From assembly GCF_000482385.1 (NCBI RefSeq), contig NZ_AXVD01000011.1:1-64000 (forward strand): a DNA stretch of 64,000 nt. Reading direction: 5' to 3'. Below the pieces are notes generated by a model. The model was not told where the DNA came from. It made no database searches and worked only from the letters and a program-made list of their open reading frames with translations. Both the position numbers and the translations under genes were made by a program. How positions within the stretch are numbered: the first letter of the stretch is position 1; the number at the start of each line of letters is the position of its first letter. Below are positions 35,653 through 45,373 of this stretch, piece after piece. Source of the stretch: Nocardia sp. CNY236. Its GTDB lineage: Bacteria > Actinomycetota > Actinomycetes > Mycobacteriales > Mycobacteriaceae.

Positions 35653-36311
35653 TGCGCTCGCACAGTGGCGATCCGGTTCGTCAGCATGGTCACGAACGGC
35701 GCTCGGGCGCGGGTGTGCTGCTCGTACTCCAGCAGCGAAGCGAGGTCTTCGACGGTCAGCATGCGCAGTCGGGCGCGTAGCTGAGCGAGGGTCATATTGG
35801 CGTAGTCGTAGCGGACGGCGATTTCTGGTGCGACGATTTCCGGTGCGGCGATTTCGGGCTGTTCCGGGGCGGGTTCGGGAGCGGATTCGATTGTCGGCTC
35901 GGTGAGTTTCGTCTCGGTGTCGGCACGGGCGTGGCCGTTGGTCTCGGTGACCCGAACGGAATCTTTCACGGGGAAGGATTCGGCGGTGCGCAATGGTTCG
36001 GGGTCGTCATCGACCGAGTAGTTGTCGAAGCGACTGGTACGGGCGGCGGCACTCGGTGCGTCGGACACATCGTCGTCGAATGTGGCCCATTCCGGATTTT
36101 CGACCGGGCGTTCGGCGAGTCGGTCGAAAACCGCATCGCCCTTCAGGGCCAGGCTGGTCACGAACTGTTGGGCGTGCATCGTCGTCTGCAGCATCCGACT
36201 GACGGCCGTGATCGGGAAATTCATTGCCGCCGTGGGTAGCCGGCGGGTTTCCTCGAGCGCGTATACGGCGGTGCCGACGGCGACGCGGGCCAGAAAGGGT
36301 GGTCGAAACAT
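35649..36311 (-). CDS. Lipid-droplet-associated-type protein (Rv1109c homologue)
   Basis: 220 residues. An N-terminal amphipathic/hydrophobic segment ([21 protein letters not shown]) is followed by an acidic Pro/Glu/Ala-rich middle and a conserved C-terminal helical part, [21 protein letters not shown], resembling a SAP-like fold. Homologues are annotated as lipid-droplet-associated in Rhodococcus and Nocardia; I rely on recall for this. Start chosen at ATG 36311; ATG 36341 is in frame. First gene of the xseA-xseB operon. Confidence 0.65.
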   Translation of the reverse strand: MFRPPFLARVAVGTAVYALEETRRLPTAAMNFPITAVSRMLQTTMHAQQFVTSLALKGDAVFDRLAERPVENPEWATFDDDVSDAPSAAARTSRFDNYSVDDDPEPLRTAESFPVKDSVRVTETNGHARADTETKLTEPTIESAPEPAPEQPEIAAPEIVAPEIAVRYDYANMTLAQLRARLRMLTVEDLASLLEYEQHTRARAPFVTMLTNRIATVRAQ

Positions 36312-36610
36312 GGTCCTAGCCTGCCTGAAAAGGCGTGCCATGCAAAGGACGTGTATGCGCGGTTCGGGTAATCGGTCGCGGTGGTGTGCGACGGATCGGC
36401 CGGAATTGGTCGGCGCCGTGATCATAGGGGGAGAATAATCCGTTCGGCCATATCCTTCACGTTTCACAGGCCCATCGCGCCGTGGTCGTGGACATCGAGA
36501 TCGGGGTACGCCTCCGGGCCGGTGGGTCGCGGAATCTGCCCGGGCGCGACACGACCGCACGCGCAGCTCCCGGACGTGGTGGCCGCCCGGGTCGCACGTA
36601 TCCTGTGTGC
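36312..36610. other. 299-bp divergent intergenic region between the Rv1109c homologue and ispH
   Basis: Promoters for both operons should lie here. I see no clear repeat, operator or RNA structure; open frames through it lack actinobacterial codon bias. Confidence 0.5.
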
Positions 36611-37621
36611 ATGTCAGCGGCCATTCCCTTGAACGTCGGTATCGCCCGCTCGGCAGCCGTCACGAACGCCGACCCCGGTGGAGAAAAGCGCGTGTTGCTC
36701 GCCGAGCCACGCGGGTACTGCGCCGGCGTCGATCGCGCGGTGGAAACCGTGGAAAAGGCATTGGACAAACACGGCGCGCCGATATACGTGCGTAAGGAGA
36801 TCGTGCACAACCGGCACGTGGTGCAGACGCTGCGCGAGCGTGGCGTGATCTTCGTCGACGAGACCGACGAAGTGCCCGAAAACGCGGTGGTCGTGTTCTC
36901 CGCGCACGGCGTTTCCCCCGCGGTGCACGAGTCCGCCGCGGCCCGCGGGCTGCACACCATCGACGCGACCTGTCCCTTGGTGACCAAGGTGCATCAGGAG
37001 GCCAAGCGGTTCGCGCGTGACGACTACGACATCCTGTTGATCGGTCACGACGGCCATGAGGAAGTCGAGGGAACCGCCGGCGAAGCGCCCGAGCATGTTC
37101 AGTTGGTCGACGGACCGGACGCGGTCGCCACGGTCAGCGTGCGCGACGAATCGAAGGTGATCTGGCTTTCGCAGACCACGTTGAGCGTGGACGAGACCAT
37201 GGAGACGGTGCAGCGGCTGCGGGAGCGATTCCCCGATTTGCAGGATCCGCCCAGCGACGACATCTGCTATGCCACGCAGAATCGTCAGGTAGCGGTCAAG
37301 GCGATGGCGCCGGAATGCGATCTGGTGATCGTGGTCGGATCACGCAACTCCTCGAATTCGGTGCGTTTGGTCGAAGTGGCGCTCGGGGCGGGGGCCACGG
37401 CAGCCCATCTGGTCGACTACGCCCGCGAGGTCGATCCCGCCTGGTTGGACGGCGTGCGCACCATCGGGATCACCTCCGGCGCGTCGGTTCCAGAGGTGCT
37501 GGTCCGCGGTGTCTTGGACATGTTGGCCGAGTACGGATTCGGCGATGTCCAGCCGGTCACCACGGCCAACGAGACCCTCGTCTTCGCGCTTCCCCGAGAA
37601 CTGCGCGACGCTCGTCGCTGA
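36611..37621 (+). CDS. ispH: 4-hydroxy-3-methylbut-2-enyl diphosphate reductase
   Basis: 336 residues. Three conserved Cys for the 4Fe-4S cluster are present: C37 in [14 protein letters not shown]121 in DATCPLVTK and C219 in [11 protein letters not shown], along with substrate-binding [13 protein letters not shown] and [11 protein letters not shown]. It performs the last MEP-pathway step, giving IPP and DMAPP. It supplies precursors to the prenyl synthase earlier in the window. ATG 36611 is the start; the frame is open upstream without family similarity. Collinear with Rv1110. Confidence 0.96.
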   Translation: MSAAIPLNVGIARSAAVTNADPGGEKRVLLAEPRGYCAGVDRAVETVEKALDKHGAPIYVRKEIVHNRHVVQTLRERGVIFVDETDEVPENAVVVFSAHGVSPAVHESAAARGLHTIDATCPLVTKVHQEAKRFARDDYDILLIGHDGHEEVEGTAGEAPEHVQLVDGPDAVATVSVRDESKVIWLSQTTLSVDETMETVQRLRERFPDLQDPPSDDICYATQNRQVAVKAMAPECDLVIVVGSRNSSNSVRLVEVALGAGATAAHLVDYAREVDPAWLDGVRTIGITSGASVPEVLVRGVLDMLAEYGFGDVQPVTTANETLVFALPRELRDARR

Positions 37622-37644
37622 ACCGGGCGCTGCGCGGTTGCCGG

Positions 37645-37658
37645 CGGTCGTGAGACCG
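37645..37658. terminator. Hairpin between convergent ispH and DUF6542 gene
   Basis: CGGTC-GTGA-GACCG, a perfect 5-bp stem with a stable GNRA loop, 24 bp after the ispH stop and 5 bp after the stop of the opposite gene. Confidence 0.45.
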
Positions 37659-37663
37659 ACTAC

Positions 37664-38452
37664 CTACCGCTCCTGCCGGTCGCGGTAGCGCACAGTGGGT
37701 TGAGGACGCGGCGGCAGGTCGCGGCGACCGGCCCCGCGGGCTGGTTCACCGCCGGCACGAGGCACGGCCCGGGTCTGTTGCGGTGCGCCGCCGGGCCGCG
37801 GGCGGCCGGTGCGCGCTCGGGCGGGTGGCTGTGCGTCGCTGGTTCGACGCGTGCTGCGCGTGGCAGTGTCGGCGCGCCGGGACGAGTCCTTCGAGCGGGG
37901 ACCGCCTCGGCGGGCAGCCGCTGCACGGTTGCTGGTGGTTCGGCCGGACGTGGCCTTGGTGCCGCGCGCAGTGCCCCGTCCGGCCCTGCGTCCGGTCTCG
38001 GGCGTCGCGGGCGCGGTCTGCCGGTGCAGCACGACGCGTGCGCCGCCGAGCAGCAGGACGATGATCGTGGCCACCATCATGGTCGGGAATCGGTTCACCA
38101 GCGGGACCGCCAGGTTCAGCAGGATGTCCTTCACCGAGGTCGAAGCCTGTCCGGTGAGCTGCCAGTAGGCCGAGGGAACCGCGACGAACAGCAGCAAGGG
38201 CGGCAGAGCCATCGTGCTGAACAGCCCCCGGTAGCGCACCACGGAAACGGCTACCACACAGCCTATGGTGTACAGCACGGCAAAGGTGCCGGTCAGTTCA
38301 CCGCCGCCGCCGGCTGCGTCGATCATGAACCCGACGAACGCGCAGGCGACCGCGAGCAGGATCGCCCCACCGGCCGGGATGCCCGGCATCGACGGCAGGA
38401 TCGAACGGTGCGGCGCGGGCACCCGGGATCGCACGCGTTGGGAAGCAGCCAC
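37664..38452 (-). CDS. DUF6542-type membrane protein with basic Arg/Thr/Pro tail (Rv1111c homologue)
   Basis: 262 residues. Four hydrophobic segments in the first ~145 residues (for example GGAILLAVACAFVGFMIDAAG and TMMVATIIVLLLGGARVVL), then a ~115-residue low-complexity cytoplasmic tail rich in Arg, Thr, Ala and Pro. Function unknown. GTG 38452 is the likely start; the frame is open further upstream but runs into the divergent sbcD. Collinear with M. tuberculosis Rv1111c beside ispH. Confidence 0.72.
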   Translation of the reverse strand: MAASQRVRSRVPAPHRSILPSMPGIPAGGAILLAVACAFVGFMIDAAGGGGELTGTFAVLYTIGCVVAVSVVRYRGLFSTMALPPLLLFVAVPSAYWQLTGQASTSVKDILLNLAVPLVNRFPTMMVATIIVLLLGGARVVLHRQTAPATPETGRRAGRGTARGTKATSGRTTSNRAAAARRGGPRSKDSSRRADTATRSTRRTSDAQPPARARTGRPRPGGAPQQTRAVPRAGGEPARGAGRRDLPPRPQPTVRYRDRQER

Positions 38453-38575
38453 AATGTGCACACTAGTTGCTGGTCTGTGCGGCACGAGGACGGCACGGCG
38501 ATCGGCCCGGTGGCGGCCGGCGCCGAGCAGGTCGACGACTGGAGTCTGTCGGTGACTTGATCTACGGTTCGCGGC

Positions 38576-39760
38576 ATGCGGATGCTGCATACCTCGGACT
38601 GGCACATCGGGCGGACGTTCCACGGGGTCGATCTGCTCGCCGACCAGACTCGCGCACTCGCCACGATCGCCCAGGTGGTGGCCGAGGAATCGGTCGACGT
38701 GGTGCTGGTGTCGGGCGACGTGTACGACCGATCCATTCCCAGCGCCGCCGCGATCGCGGTGTGCAACCGAGCGCTGGAGGCCATTCGCGCGGCCGGGGCC
38801 GAGATCGTCGTCACCGCGGGCAACCATGATTCACCCGCCCGCCTGGGTGCGGGTGCGAGCTTCGCCGCGGCGGGTGGACTGCATCTGCGCACTGCCGTCG
38901 CCGACGCCGACCGCCCGGTGCTTCTTCGTGACCAGCACGGGGTCGTGGCCTGCTATGGCATCCCCTACCTGGAACCGGAGATCACCCGCGCCGAACTCGG
39001 TGTGCCGCACGCCCGCTCGCATGCCGAGATCATGGCGGCGGCGATGGCCCGGGTCCGCGCGGACATCGTGCAGCGGCCGGGTGCGCGCACCGTGGTGCTT
39101 GCGCACGCCTTCGTGGTCGGTGGCCAGGCCACCGGATCGGAGCGGCCGATCTCGGTCGGCGGGGTGGAGACGGTGCCGTTGGCCGCATTCGACGGAATCG
39201 ACTACGTGGCGCTGGGGCACCTACACGGGCCACAGACAGTGGCGCACGCGGTGCGCTACTGTGGTTCACCGCTGCCGTATTCGTTCGCCGAGAACGCGCA
39301 GCGCAAGGCGATCTGGATCGTCGACCTCGATGCCTCGGGCCTGCAGTCGGTGCGCCGGCGGGATCTGCCGTCGGTCCGGGAACTGAGCAAACTCACCGGG
39401 ACCCTGGATGAGCTGGTGAACGACGCGAAGTACGCTGCCGCCGAAGACCACTACGTCGCCGCGGTGCTCACCGACACCACTCGTCCGGTCGATGCCATGC
39501 GTAAGCTGCGCGAGCGGTTTCCCCATGCCGTGCACATGGAATGGGCTCGCCCGCAGGGACACCCACAACTGCGCTACCGTGAGCGGGTGCACGGACGTCG
39601 TGATCTGGATGTCGCTCGAAGCTTTCTGCTCGATGTGCACCGAACGCCGAGTGCGGGCGAGGTGACCTGGCTGGAACGCGCACTGAGCGCTGCTGTCGCC
39701 GAAGGCGAGTACGGAGGCGAACACTCGGCCGCGACCGCCTCGGCAGAGCAGTCCGCGTGA
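38576..39760 (+). CDS. sbcD: Exonuclease subunit SbcD (Mre11-like)
   Basis: 394 residues. Calcineurin-like phosphoesterase motifs in order: HTSDWHIGR (metal ligands D, H), SGDVYDRS, TAGNHDSPARLG, LAHAFVVGG and ALGHLHGPQ. C-terminal capping domain from about 290. With SbcC it cleaves hairpins and protein-blocked DNA ends. The ATG at 38576 is followed by another at 38582. Thirty-one bases separate it from sbcC, so an operon. Confidence 0.95.
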   Translation: MRMLHTSDWHIGRTFHGVDLLADQTRALATIAQVVAEESVDVVLVSGDVYDRSIPSAAAIAVCNRALEAIRAAGAEIVVTAGNHDSPARLGAGASFAAAGGLHLRTAVADADRPVLLRDQHGVVACYGIPYLEPEITRAELGVPHARSHAEIMAAAMARVRADIVQRPGARTVVLAHAFVVGGQATGSERPISVGGVETVPLAAFDGIDYVALGHLHGPQTVAHAVRYCGSPLPYSFAENAQRKAIWIVDLDASGLQSVRRRDLPSVRELSKLTGTLDELVNDAKYAAAEDHYVAAVLTDTTRPVDAMRKLRERFPHAVHMEWARPQGHPQLRYRERVHGRRDLDVARSFLLDVHRTPSAGEVTWLERALSAAVAEGEYGGEHSAATASAEQSA

Positions 39761-39791
39761 GCGTCGCACCGACGCCGGGGGTGGGCGCAGT

Positions 39792-42700
39792 ATGAGGCTG
39801 CACACACTCGAGATGACCGCGTTCGGTCCGTTCGCCGACACCACCGTCGTCGATTTCGATGCGCTCGGCGCCGATGGGCTGTTCCTGTTGCACGGCCGCA
39901 CCGGAGCAGGCAAGACCACAGTGTTGGATGCCATCGCCTTCGCGCTCTACGGCAGAGTGCCCGGCGCGCGTGCCGAGGGCAAGCGGCTGCACTCCGATCA
40001 CGCCTCGAAAACGACGCCGCCGCTGGTGGTGCTCGAGGCCACCATGGGCGGTCGCCGACTACGCCTGACCCGCAGCCCCGAATTCGCGCGACCCAAGCGT
40101 GACGGCACCGGCATGCGCACCATCCCCGCCAAAGCGACCTTGGCCTGGCTGGACGGTCACGGCGAAAATCTGGCTCGGATCACCGATATCGGCGAGGAGG
40201 TGCTCCGCCTGCTCGGTATGAGTGCCGACCAGTTCTTTCAAGTGGTGCTGCTGCCGCAGGGGGACTTCGCGCGATTTCTGCGGGCGGACAACGAAGACCG
40301 GGAAAAGTTGCTCGAGAAGTTGTTCGACACCGCGCGCTTCGGCGCAGCCGAGCAGTGGCTTGCCGATCGGCGTCGCGCCGCTCGCGCCGACCTGGACGCG
40401 CGCACCGACGGTATCGAACGACTGATCATCCAGGTGGGCGCGGCCGCCGGAGTCTCGGATGCAGTGGGCGCGGCCGAATCCACCACCTGGTCGCAGCATC
40501 TGTTGTCGGCCGCTCGCGCCGATCTGGAGACTGCGGTCGCGGACGTCGACCGGTGTCAGCAAGCGGTGACGCGGACCCGGGAACAGGCCGAACGGCAACG
40601 TCGACTGAACGAACTGCACACCCGTGCCACCACCGCGCGGCGCCAGCTCGATGAACACGCGGCCGGCGCGCAACGGCGCACGGCGCTGCGCGTCGAACTC
40701 GACCTGGCGCGGCGCGCCGAAGAGGTCGGCGCCGCCATCGACGAGGCGCGCACGGCCGTCCGGACCATGCAGCGCGCGGACGGGGAAGAACGCGACGCCG
40801 TGCAGCGTTTGGCGGCCCGGCTCGCGCAACCGGCGAGTGCCGGACTCGGTGGGAGCGAACTGCTCGAGCCCGGCGCCCACACCCAGGTGCGTGCCGACGC
40901 CGATGTCGACGCGGCGATTCAACGGTGGAGCGGGCAGATCGGTGGGCTGGACGAGATGCGTGCCGACGCCGACAGCGCCACCCGCATCGACGGCGATTTG
41001 CGTGCTCTCCACTCTGAGGACGCGGCGTTGGATACCCGCATCCGCCAGCTCACCGCACGTCGTGAGCAGTTGCCCGACGCGCTGGCAACGGCCGACGCCG
41101 ATCTGCGGGAAGCAACCGAGGCGGCCGCGGCGTTGCCCGGACTGAACGCGGACGTCGAGCGCTTGCAGACCATTGCGACCGCCGCAGTCGAACTGGCCAT
41201 GTGCCGAGAGACATTCGACCAGGCCAGGGCCGAATTCGATGCCGCCCGTAGCGCTCATCTCACTGCCAAGGAACGTGTGCTGGACCTCCGCGAGCGCAGA
41301 TTGGCCGGAATGGCTGCTGAACTGGCCGGTGAGCTGGTCGACGACGCACCGTGCGCGGTCTGTGGCTCGGTGGAGCATCCCGCGCGCGCACGGCCGGCCG
41401 CCACAGCGGTATCCGAACACCAGGAGCAACAGGCGGCAGCGGCCGAGCGCTCGGCAGAAGCCGACTGGGATCGTGCGCGAGCTCGAATCGCCGAACTCGA
41501 GCGCACGATCGAAGTGTTGGTCGCCCGCGGCGGCGACACCGACCGCGTAGCGGTCGCCGCCGCGCTGCGTGCGGCGACCGTGCGCTACGACGACTCGGCC
41601 GCGTTGGCCGATCAGGCCGATGGCCTGGCCATCGAACTCGCTCGCTTGCGTACCGACGAGGCGCGATTGCACGAGGAGCTGCGCGAATGCGCGAGTCGCC
41701 GCGCCGCGGCCGCCGCGACCATCGCATCCTTGCAGATGCGGCGCACCGAGCTCACCGAGCGGTTGGCCGCCGCGGCCGGCGCCGACGAGACCATCGACCG
41801 CCGGCGCTCTCGGCTCACCGCCTCGATCACCGAGGCCACCGCCGTGCGGGACGTTCGCGCGCAGGCGAAGACAGCCCGCGAGCAGGTGTCGATACTGGCC
41901 GACCGCGTGGCGGAGCTCACTGCTGCAGCGGGTATGGCGCCCGAGCCGGACGTGTCGGGAGCCGACGATGTGGCGACCGACGCGGTGGCGCGTGTGCGCG
42001 CCTGCGCGACGGTCGTGACCGCGGCCTCACGGACGGCCCAGCGGCAAGACGAGATCGACGCCGAGCTCGTGTCGGCCGATCGGGCGCGAGCGCATGCCGA
42101 AGCCGTACTGGCCGAACCGGAGATCCAGGCGGTGGCGGCGTTCGAGCCCGGCGACCCGGCTGAGCTGGATGCGCACGTCGCGACCGCACAGGCGGCGCTG
42201 AACACCGCGGTCGCCGCCCATGCCGAGGCCGGTACGCGGGTCGACCGGCTCGAGGAACTCAGCAGCCAGCTCTGGGCCGCGGTGGACAGGATCGCCCCCG
42301 TTGCGCACGCATTCGACGAATTGAACTCCCTCGCCGACGTGGTGGCCGGCCGGGGTGCCAACAATCGGCGCATGTCATTGCATTCCTATGCTCTGGCTGC
42401 TCGGCTCGAGGAGGTGGCGCAGGCGGGCTCGGTGCGGTTGCGCCGAATGTCCGGCGGTCGCTACGAGTTCGTCCATTCCGACGCAGCGGGGCCGCGCGGT
42501 CGCCGCGGCGGGCTCGGCCTCGACATCCGCGACGACTACACCGGCGCCGTCCGCCCGGCGCACACGCTGTCCGGCGGCGAAACCTTCATGGCTGCGCTGT
42601 CCTTGGCGCTCGGCCTGGCCGACACGGTCGCCGCCGAATCCGGCGGCATCATGCTCGACACCCTGTTCATCGACGAGGGTTTCGGCGGATTGGACCCCGA

Positions 42701-42860
42701 CAGCCTCGACGCCGTGATGGGCGTGCTCGACGACCTGCGCGCCGGCGGGCGGGTGGTCGGCGTGGTCAGTCATGTCGACGAGATGCGTCAACGGATACCC
42801 AACCGACTCCATGTGGTTCGCGGCCGCGCCGGCTCTCACCTGCGGGCGAGTGTCACCTGA
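39792..42860 (+). CDS. sbcC: Exonuclease subunit SbcC (Rad50-like ATPase)
   Basis: 1022 residues. Walker A GRTGAGKTT (35-43) with the Q-loop in FFQVVLLPQGDFARFL, two long coiled-coil arms, a zinc-hook CAVCG (about 520-524), and the C-terminal ABC signature LSGGETFMAALSLALG with Walker B LFIDEGFGGLD. It is the SMC-like ATPase partner of SbcD. The 3' end overlaps the convergent ogt gene by 25 bp. Confidence 0.95.
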   Translation: MRLHTLEMTAFGPFADTTVVDFDALGADGLFLLHGRTGAGKTTVLDAIAFALYGRVPGARAEGKRLHSDHASKTTPPLVVLEATMGGRRLRLTRSPEFARPKRDGTGMRTIPAKATLAWLDGHGENLARITDIGEEVLRLLGMSADQFFQVVLLPQGDFARFLRADNEDREKLLEKLFDTARFGAAEQWLADRRRAARADLDARTDGIERLIIQVGAAAGVSDAVGAAESTTWSQHLLSAARADLETAVADVDRCQQAVTRTREQAERQRRLNELHTRATTARRQLDEHAAGAQRRTALRVELDLARRAEEVGAAIDEARTAVRTMQRADGEERDAVQRLAARLAQPASAGLGGSELLEPGAHTQVRADADVDAAIQRWSGQIGGLDEMRADADSATRIDGDLRALHSEDAALDTRIRQLTARREQLPDALATADADLREATEAAAALPGLNADVERLQTIATAAVELAMCRETFDQARAEFDAARSAHLTAKERVLDLRERRLAGMAAELAGELVDDAPCAVCGSVEHPARARPAATAVSEHQEQQAAAAERSAEADWDRARARIAELERTIEVLVARGGDTDRVAVAAALRAATVRYDDSAALADQADGLAIELARLRTDEARLHEELRECASRRAAAAATIASLQMRRTELTERLAAAAGADETIDRRRSRLTASITEATAVRDVRAQAKTAREQVSILADRVAELTAAAGMAPEPDVSGADDVATDAVARVRACATVVTAASRTAQRQDEIDAELVSADRARAHAEAVLAEPEIQAVAAFEPGDPAELDAHVATAQAALNTAVAAHAEAGTRVDRLEELSSQLWAAVDRIAPVAHAFDELNSLADVVAGRGANNRRMSLHSYALAARLEEVAQAGSVRLRRMSGGRYEFVHSDAAGPRGRRGGLGLDIRDDYTGAVRPAHTLSGGETFMAALSLALGLADTVAAESGGIMLDTLFIDEGFGGLDPDSLDAVMGVLDDLRAGGRVVGVVSHVDEMRQRIPNRLHVVRGRAGSHLRASVT

Positions 42861-43438
42861 CCCAGGGCAGCGCTGCCGATCAGTTGCCCTGGACCCTCGT
42901 GTTCGTGGTCGAGCAGCCAGCGTTTCACCGGCAATCCCCAGCGGAAGCCGGTGAGCGCGCCGCCGGTGCGCAGCACGCGATGGCACGGGACGAACAATGC
43001 GACCGCGTTGCGCGCACAGGCGTTGGCCGCGGCGCGAATCGCCTTCGGCCGGCCGGAGCGGGCGGCGAGTTCGGCATAGCTGAGTGGGCTGCCCGCCGGG
43101 ACCGTGCGCAGCACCTCCCAGGCATGCGTCGAGAACGGGCCGGACTGCTGGCGAACCGGAATCGAGTCGATCGCGGTGACCTCGCCCGCGTGATAGGCGG
43201 TGACCGCTGCAGTCACGGTGCCGAGCGCATCGCGATATTGCAGCCGGGTCGGGCGCAGTGCGGGATGGATCAGGGTGCGCAAGAGTTGTGCATCGGAAGT
43301 CCATCCGGAGGCCAGGACCGCCCCGTCGGAGTCGACGAGCACGGTGAACGGGCCGACCGGGGTGTCGGCAACCGCGACATCGGCTGTGGAAACCGCTGAT
43401 CCGTCGAATTCGATGTGGTCTTCGTTGCGTGCGTTCAC
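42836..43438 (-). CDS. ogt: Methylated-DNA--protein-cysteine methyltransferase
   Basis: 200 residues. Active site VALFVPCHRVLRTGG with the acceptor Cys; preceding YAELAARSGRPKAIRAAANA is the helix-turn-helix that flips the lesion. It removes O6-alkyl groups from guanine in one suicide turnover. GTG start at 43438 overlaps the stop of the AlkA-type gene by 4 nt (GTGA), so both repair proteins are translated from one message. The same alkA-ogt pair is known in M. tuberculosis. Confidence 0.93.
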   Translation of the reverse strand: MNARNEDHIEFDGSAVSTADVAVADTPVGPFTVLVDSDGAVLASGWTSDAQLLRTLIHPALRPTRLQYRDALGTVTAAVTAYHAGEVTAIDSIPVRQQSGPFSTHAWEVLRTVPAGSPLSYAELAARSGRPKAIRAAANACARNAVALFVPCHRVLRTGGALTGFRWGLPVKRWLLDHEHEGPGQLIGSAALGQVTLARR

Positions 43439-45003
43439 TGTTCGGCACTGCCTTTCGGACTGGTGGAAACGAGGTCGTTCGACGAGGCGACTCGATGGCC
43501 CAGCGCCGCCCGCCACAAGTGCATCGACAGGTACGACCGCCACGGCGCCCATCGTGCGGTGTCGCCCAGGTCGATGCCGAGCAGGACCGCGCCCCGACGA
43601 ACGACCAGATCGGTACCGAGCAAGACATCCGGGTCGGCCAGCAGTCGCATGATCACGTAGTCGGCTGTCCATGGCCCGACGCCATTCAATGCGAGCAATT
43701 CGCGGCGCAGATCGGCTGCTGTGCGCCCTGCATGCAGGTGCAGTTCACCGGAGGCGAGTGCCGCCGCGACTGCCGTGATCGCGCGCACGCGCCGTGCCGG
43801 GCCGGTCAAGACCTCGGGGCCACGTTCGGCGATCGCCTCCGGTGTGGGAAACAGCAGTGGCAGCGGCCCGTTCACCGGTTCGCCCAACGCGTCGACCAGC
43901 TGTGCTGTGTGCGTTGCGGCAGCCGATACCGAGATCTGCTGCCCGATCATGGTGCGCAGCAGCAACTCGCCGGCGTCGAGGCAGCCGGGCACGCGAATCC
44001 CTGGGGTGAGCACTGCCGGGTGGCTGGTCAACGGCCCACCGGTCGGAGTATCGGTGTCCGACGGGCCGTCGAGGGGCGGGTACGCGATCGACGACAGGGG
44101 TCCGATACGCAGCGCCTCGTCGATGCCGACGGGGTCGGCATCGAGATCCAGCAGATGCCGCACCCGCGCCACAGTCGGGGCCAGATCGCGCATGTCGTGC
44201 AGGGTGAGCTCCGCTCGTACGTGCTGGTGCTGGAAACTCAGGCGTGCAGTGGCGTGGCCGTGTGGTGTGCGCAGGTTTCTGGTGTAGGTACCGTTGTCCC
44301 ACAACTCCATGCCGGGGGCGATGTGCGTGGACAGAAACCACTCCAACCAGGCGCGGTCCAGCGGCTGTCGATACGGGAGGCGCAGCGTCAGCGATCCGTT
44401 GACCGACGCCGCAGGGTGCGTCGCGGTCCGGGAGGGTGTCCGCTGCGCCTCCGCACGCATGGTGGTGGGGCTGACGGTGAAGATTTCGCGCACCGTGTCG
44501 TTGAACTGACGGATGGAGGCGAATCCCGCGGCGAACGCGATATCGGACATCGGCATCGCGGTGGTCTGGATCAGAAGTCGTGCGGTGTGCGCTCGGTGAG
44601 CTCGAGCCAGGGCCAGGGGGCCGGCGCCCAGTTCGGCGGTCAGCACCCGGGTCAGTTGGCGCTGGGAGTAGCCGAGCACGGAAGCCAGTGCGGGTACTCC
44701 GCCGCGTTCGATGACACCATCGCCGATCAGCCGCATCGCACGAGCGGCAAGATCGGCGCGCGTGTTCCACAGCGGTGAACCCGGCGTCGCGTCCGGCAGG
44801 CAGCGCCTGCAGGCGCGGTAGCCCGCTTGCTGCGCCGCCGCCGCTGTCGGGACGAAAGACACATTGGCCCGTTTGGGGGTGATCGCAGGACACGAAGGAC
44901 GGCAGTAGATTCTGGTGGTCTTCACCGCGATGAAGAATTGCCCGTCGAATCGAGCGTCTCGGGTCGACACCGCCCGGTAGCACCGTTCGAAATCCAATGC
45001 CAT
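43435..45003 (-). CDS. alkA: Ada/AraC-AlkA fusion: adaptive-response regulator and 3-methyladenine glycosylase
   Basis: 522 residues, three parts. Ada-type zinc domain (about 1-80) with C34, C38, C65 and C68 in IYCRPSCPA and YRACRRC; the first Cys is the methyl acceptor. AraC helix-turn-helix (about 90-190) with MSDIAFAAGFASIRQFNDTV. AlkA N-domain and HhH-GPD glycosylase (about 205-510) with ALNGVGPWTADYVIMRLL and a catalytic Asp in GTDLVV. It senses methyl-phosphotriesters and removes alkylated bases. Start ATG 45003 follows GGTGAG; a Met six codons earlier is possible. Confidence 0.94.
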   Translation of the reverse strand: MALDFERCYRAVSTRDARFDGQFFIAVKTTRIYCRPSCPAITPKRANVSFVPTAAAAQQAGYRACRRCLPDATPGSPLWNTRADLAARAMRLIGDGVIERGGVPALASVLGYSQRQLTRVLTAELGAGPLALARAHRAHTARLLIQTTAMPMSDIAFAAGFASIRQFNDTVREIFTVSPTTMRAEAQRTPSRTATHPAASVNGSLTLRLPYRQPLDRAWLEWFLSTHIAPGMELWDNGTYTRNLRTPHGHATARLSFQHQHVRAELTLHDMRDLAPTVARVRHLLDLDADPVGIDEALRIGPLSSIAYPPLDGPSDTDTPTGGPLTSHPAVLTPGIRVPGCLDAGELLLRTMIGQQISVSAAATHTAQLVDALGEPVNGPLPLLFPTPEAIAERGPEVLTGPARRVRAITAVAAALASGELHLHAGRTAADLRRELLALNGVGPWTADYVIMRLLADPDVLLGTDLVVRRGAVLLGIDLGDTARWAPWRSYLSMHLWRAALGHRVASSNDLVSTSPKGSAEQ

Positions 45004-45076
45004 AATGCTCACCCCCACCACGATGGCAGCAGCGGCGAATCGATGCTAGCGAAAATCGGTCAACGAAACCGAGGGT

Positions 45077-45373
45077 TCAGCAGCAGCGATTGGTCGGGTT
45101 GCGATCGGCTTCGGCGTACCGTTGGCGCCAGTATTCCCGCTCGGACGGAATCTCACAGCCGGGGTGCCGGCGGCGCAGATGCTCGGCGTAACGCTGGTAG
45201 TCCCGCCCGCCCAGGATCGAGTCGAACCACCAGATACTTGCGCGAACTGCGGTCCCGCAGGCGCCGGCCGCGGCCTGCAGTCGGGCTCGGACCGGCCGTG
45301 ACCACCCATCGCGGCCGGCGGTCGGTGCCTGTTCCCGGTCCTCGACCGCGGACGGTTCGGTATCGGCCGTCAT
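45077..45373 (-). CDS. YbdD/YjiX-family small protein, CstA partner
   Basis: 98 residues. The conserved core is SILGGRDYQRYAEHLRRRHPG followed by SEREYWRQRY and a C-terminal RCC. Small proteins of this family are nearly always encoded with CstA peptide/pyruvate transporters and are needed for their activity in some species. The ATG overlaps the cstA stop by 4 nt. An N-terminal extension of about 45 residues is low-complexity. Confidence 0.87.
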   Translation of the reverse strand: MTADTEPSAVEDREQAPTAGRDGWSRPVRARLQAAAGACGTAVRASIWWFDSILGGRDYQRYAEHLRRRHPGCEIPSEREYWRQRYAEADRNPTNRCC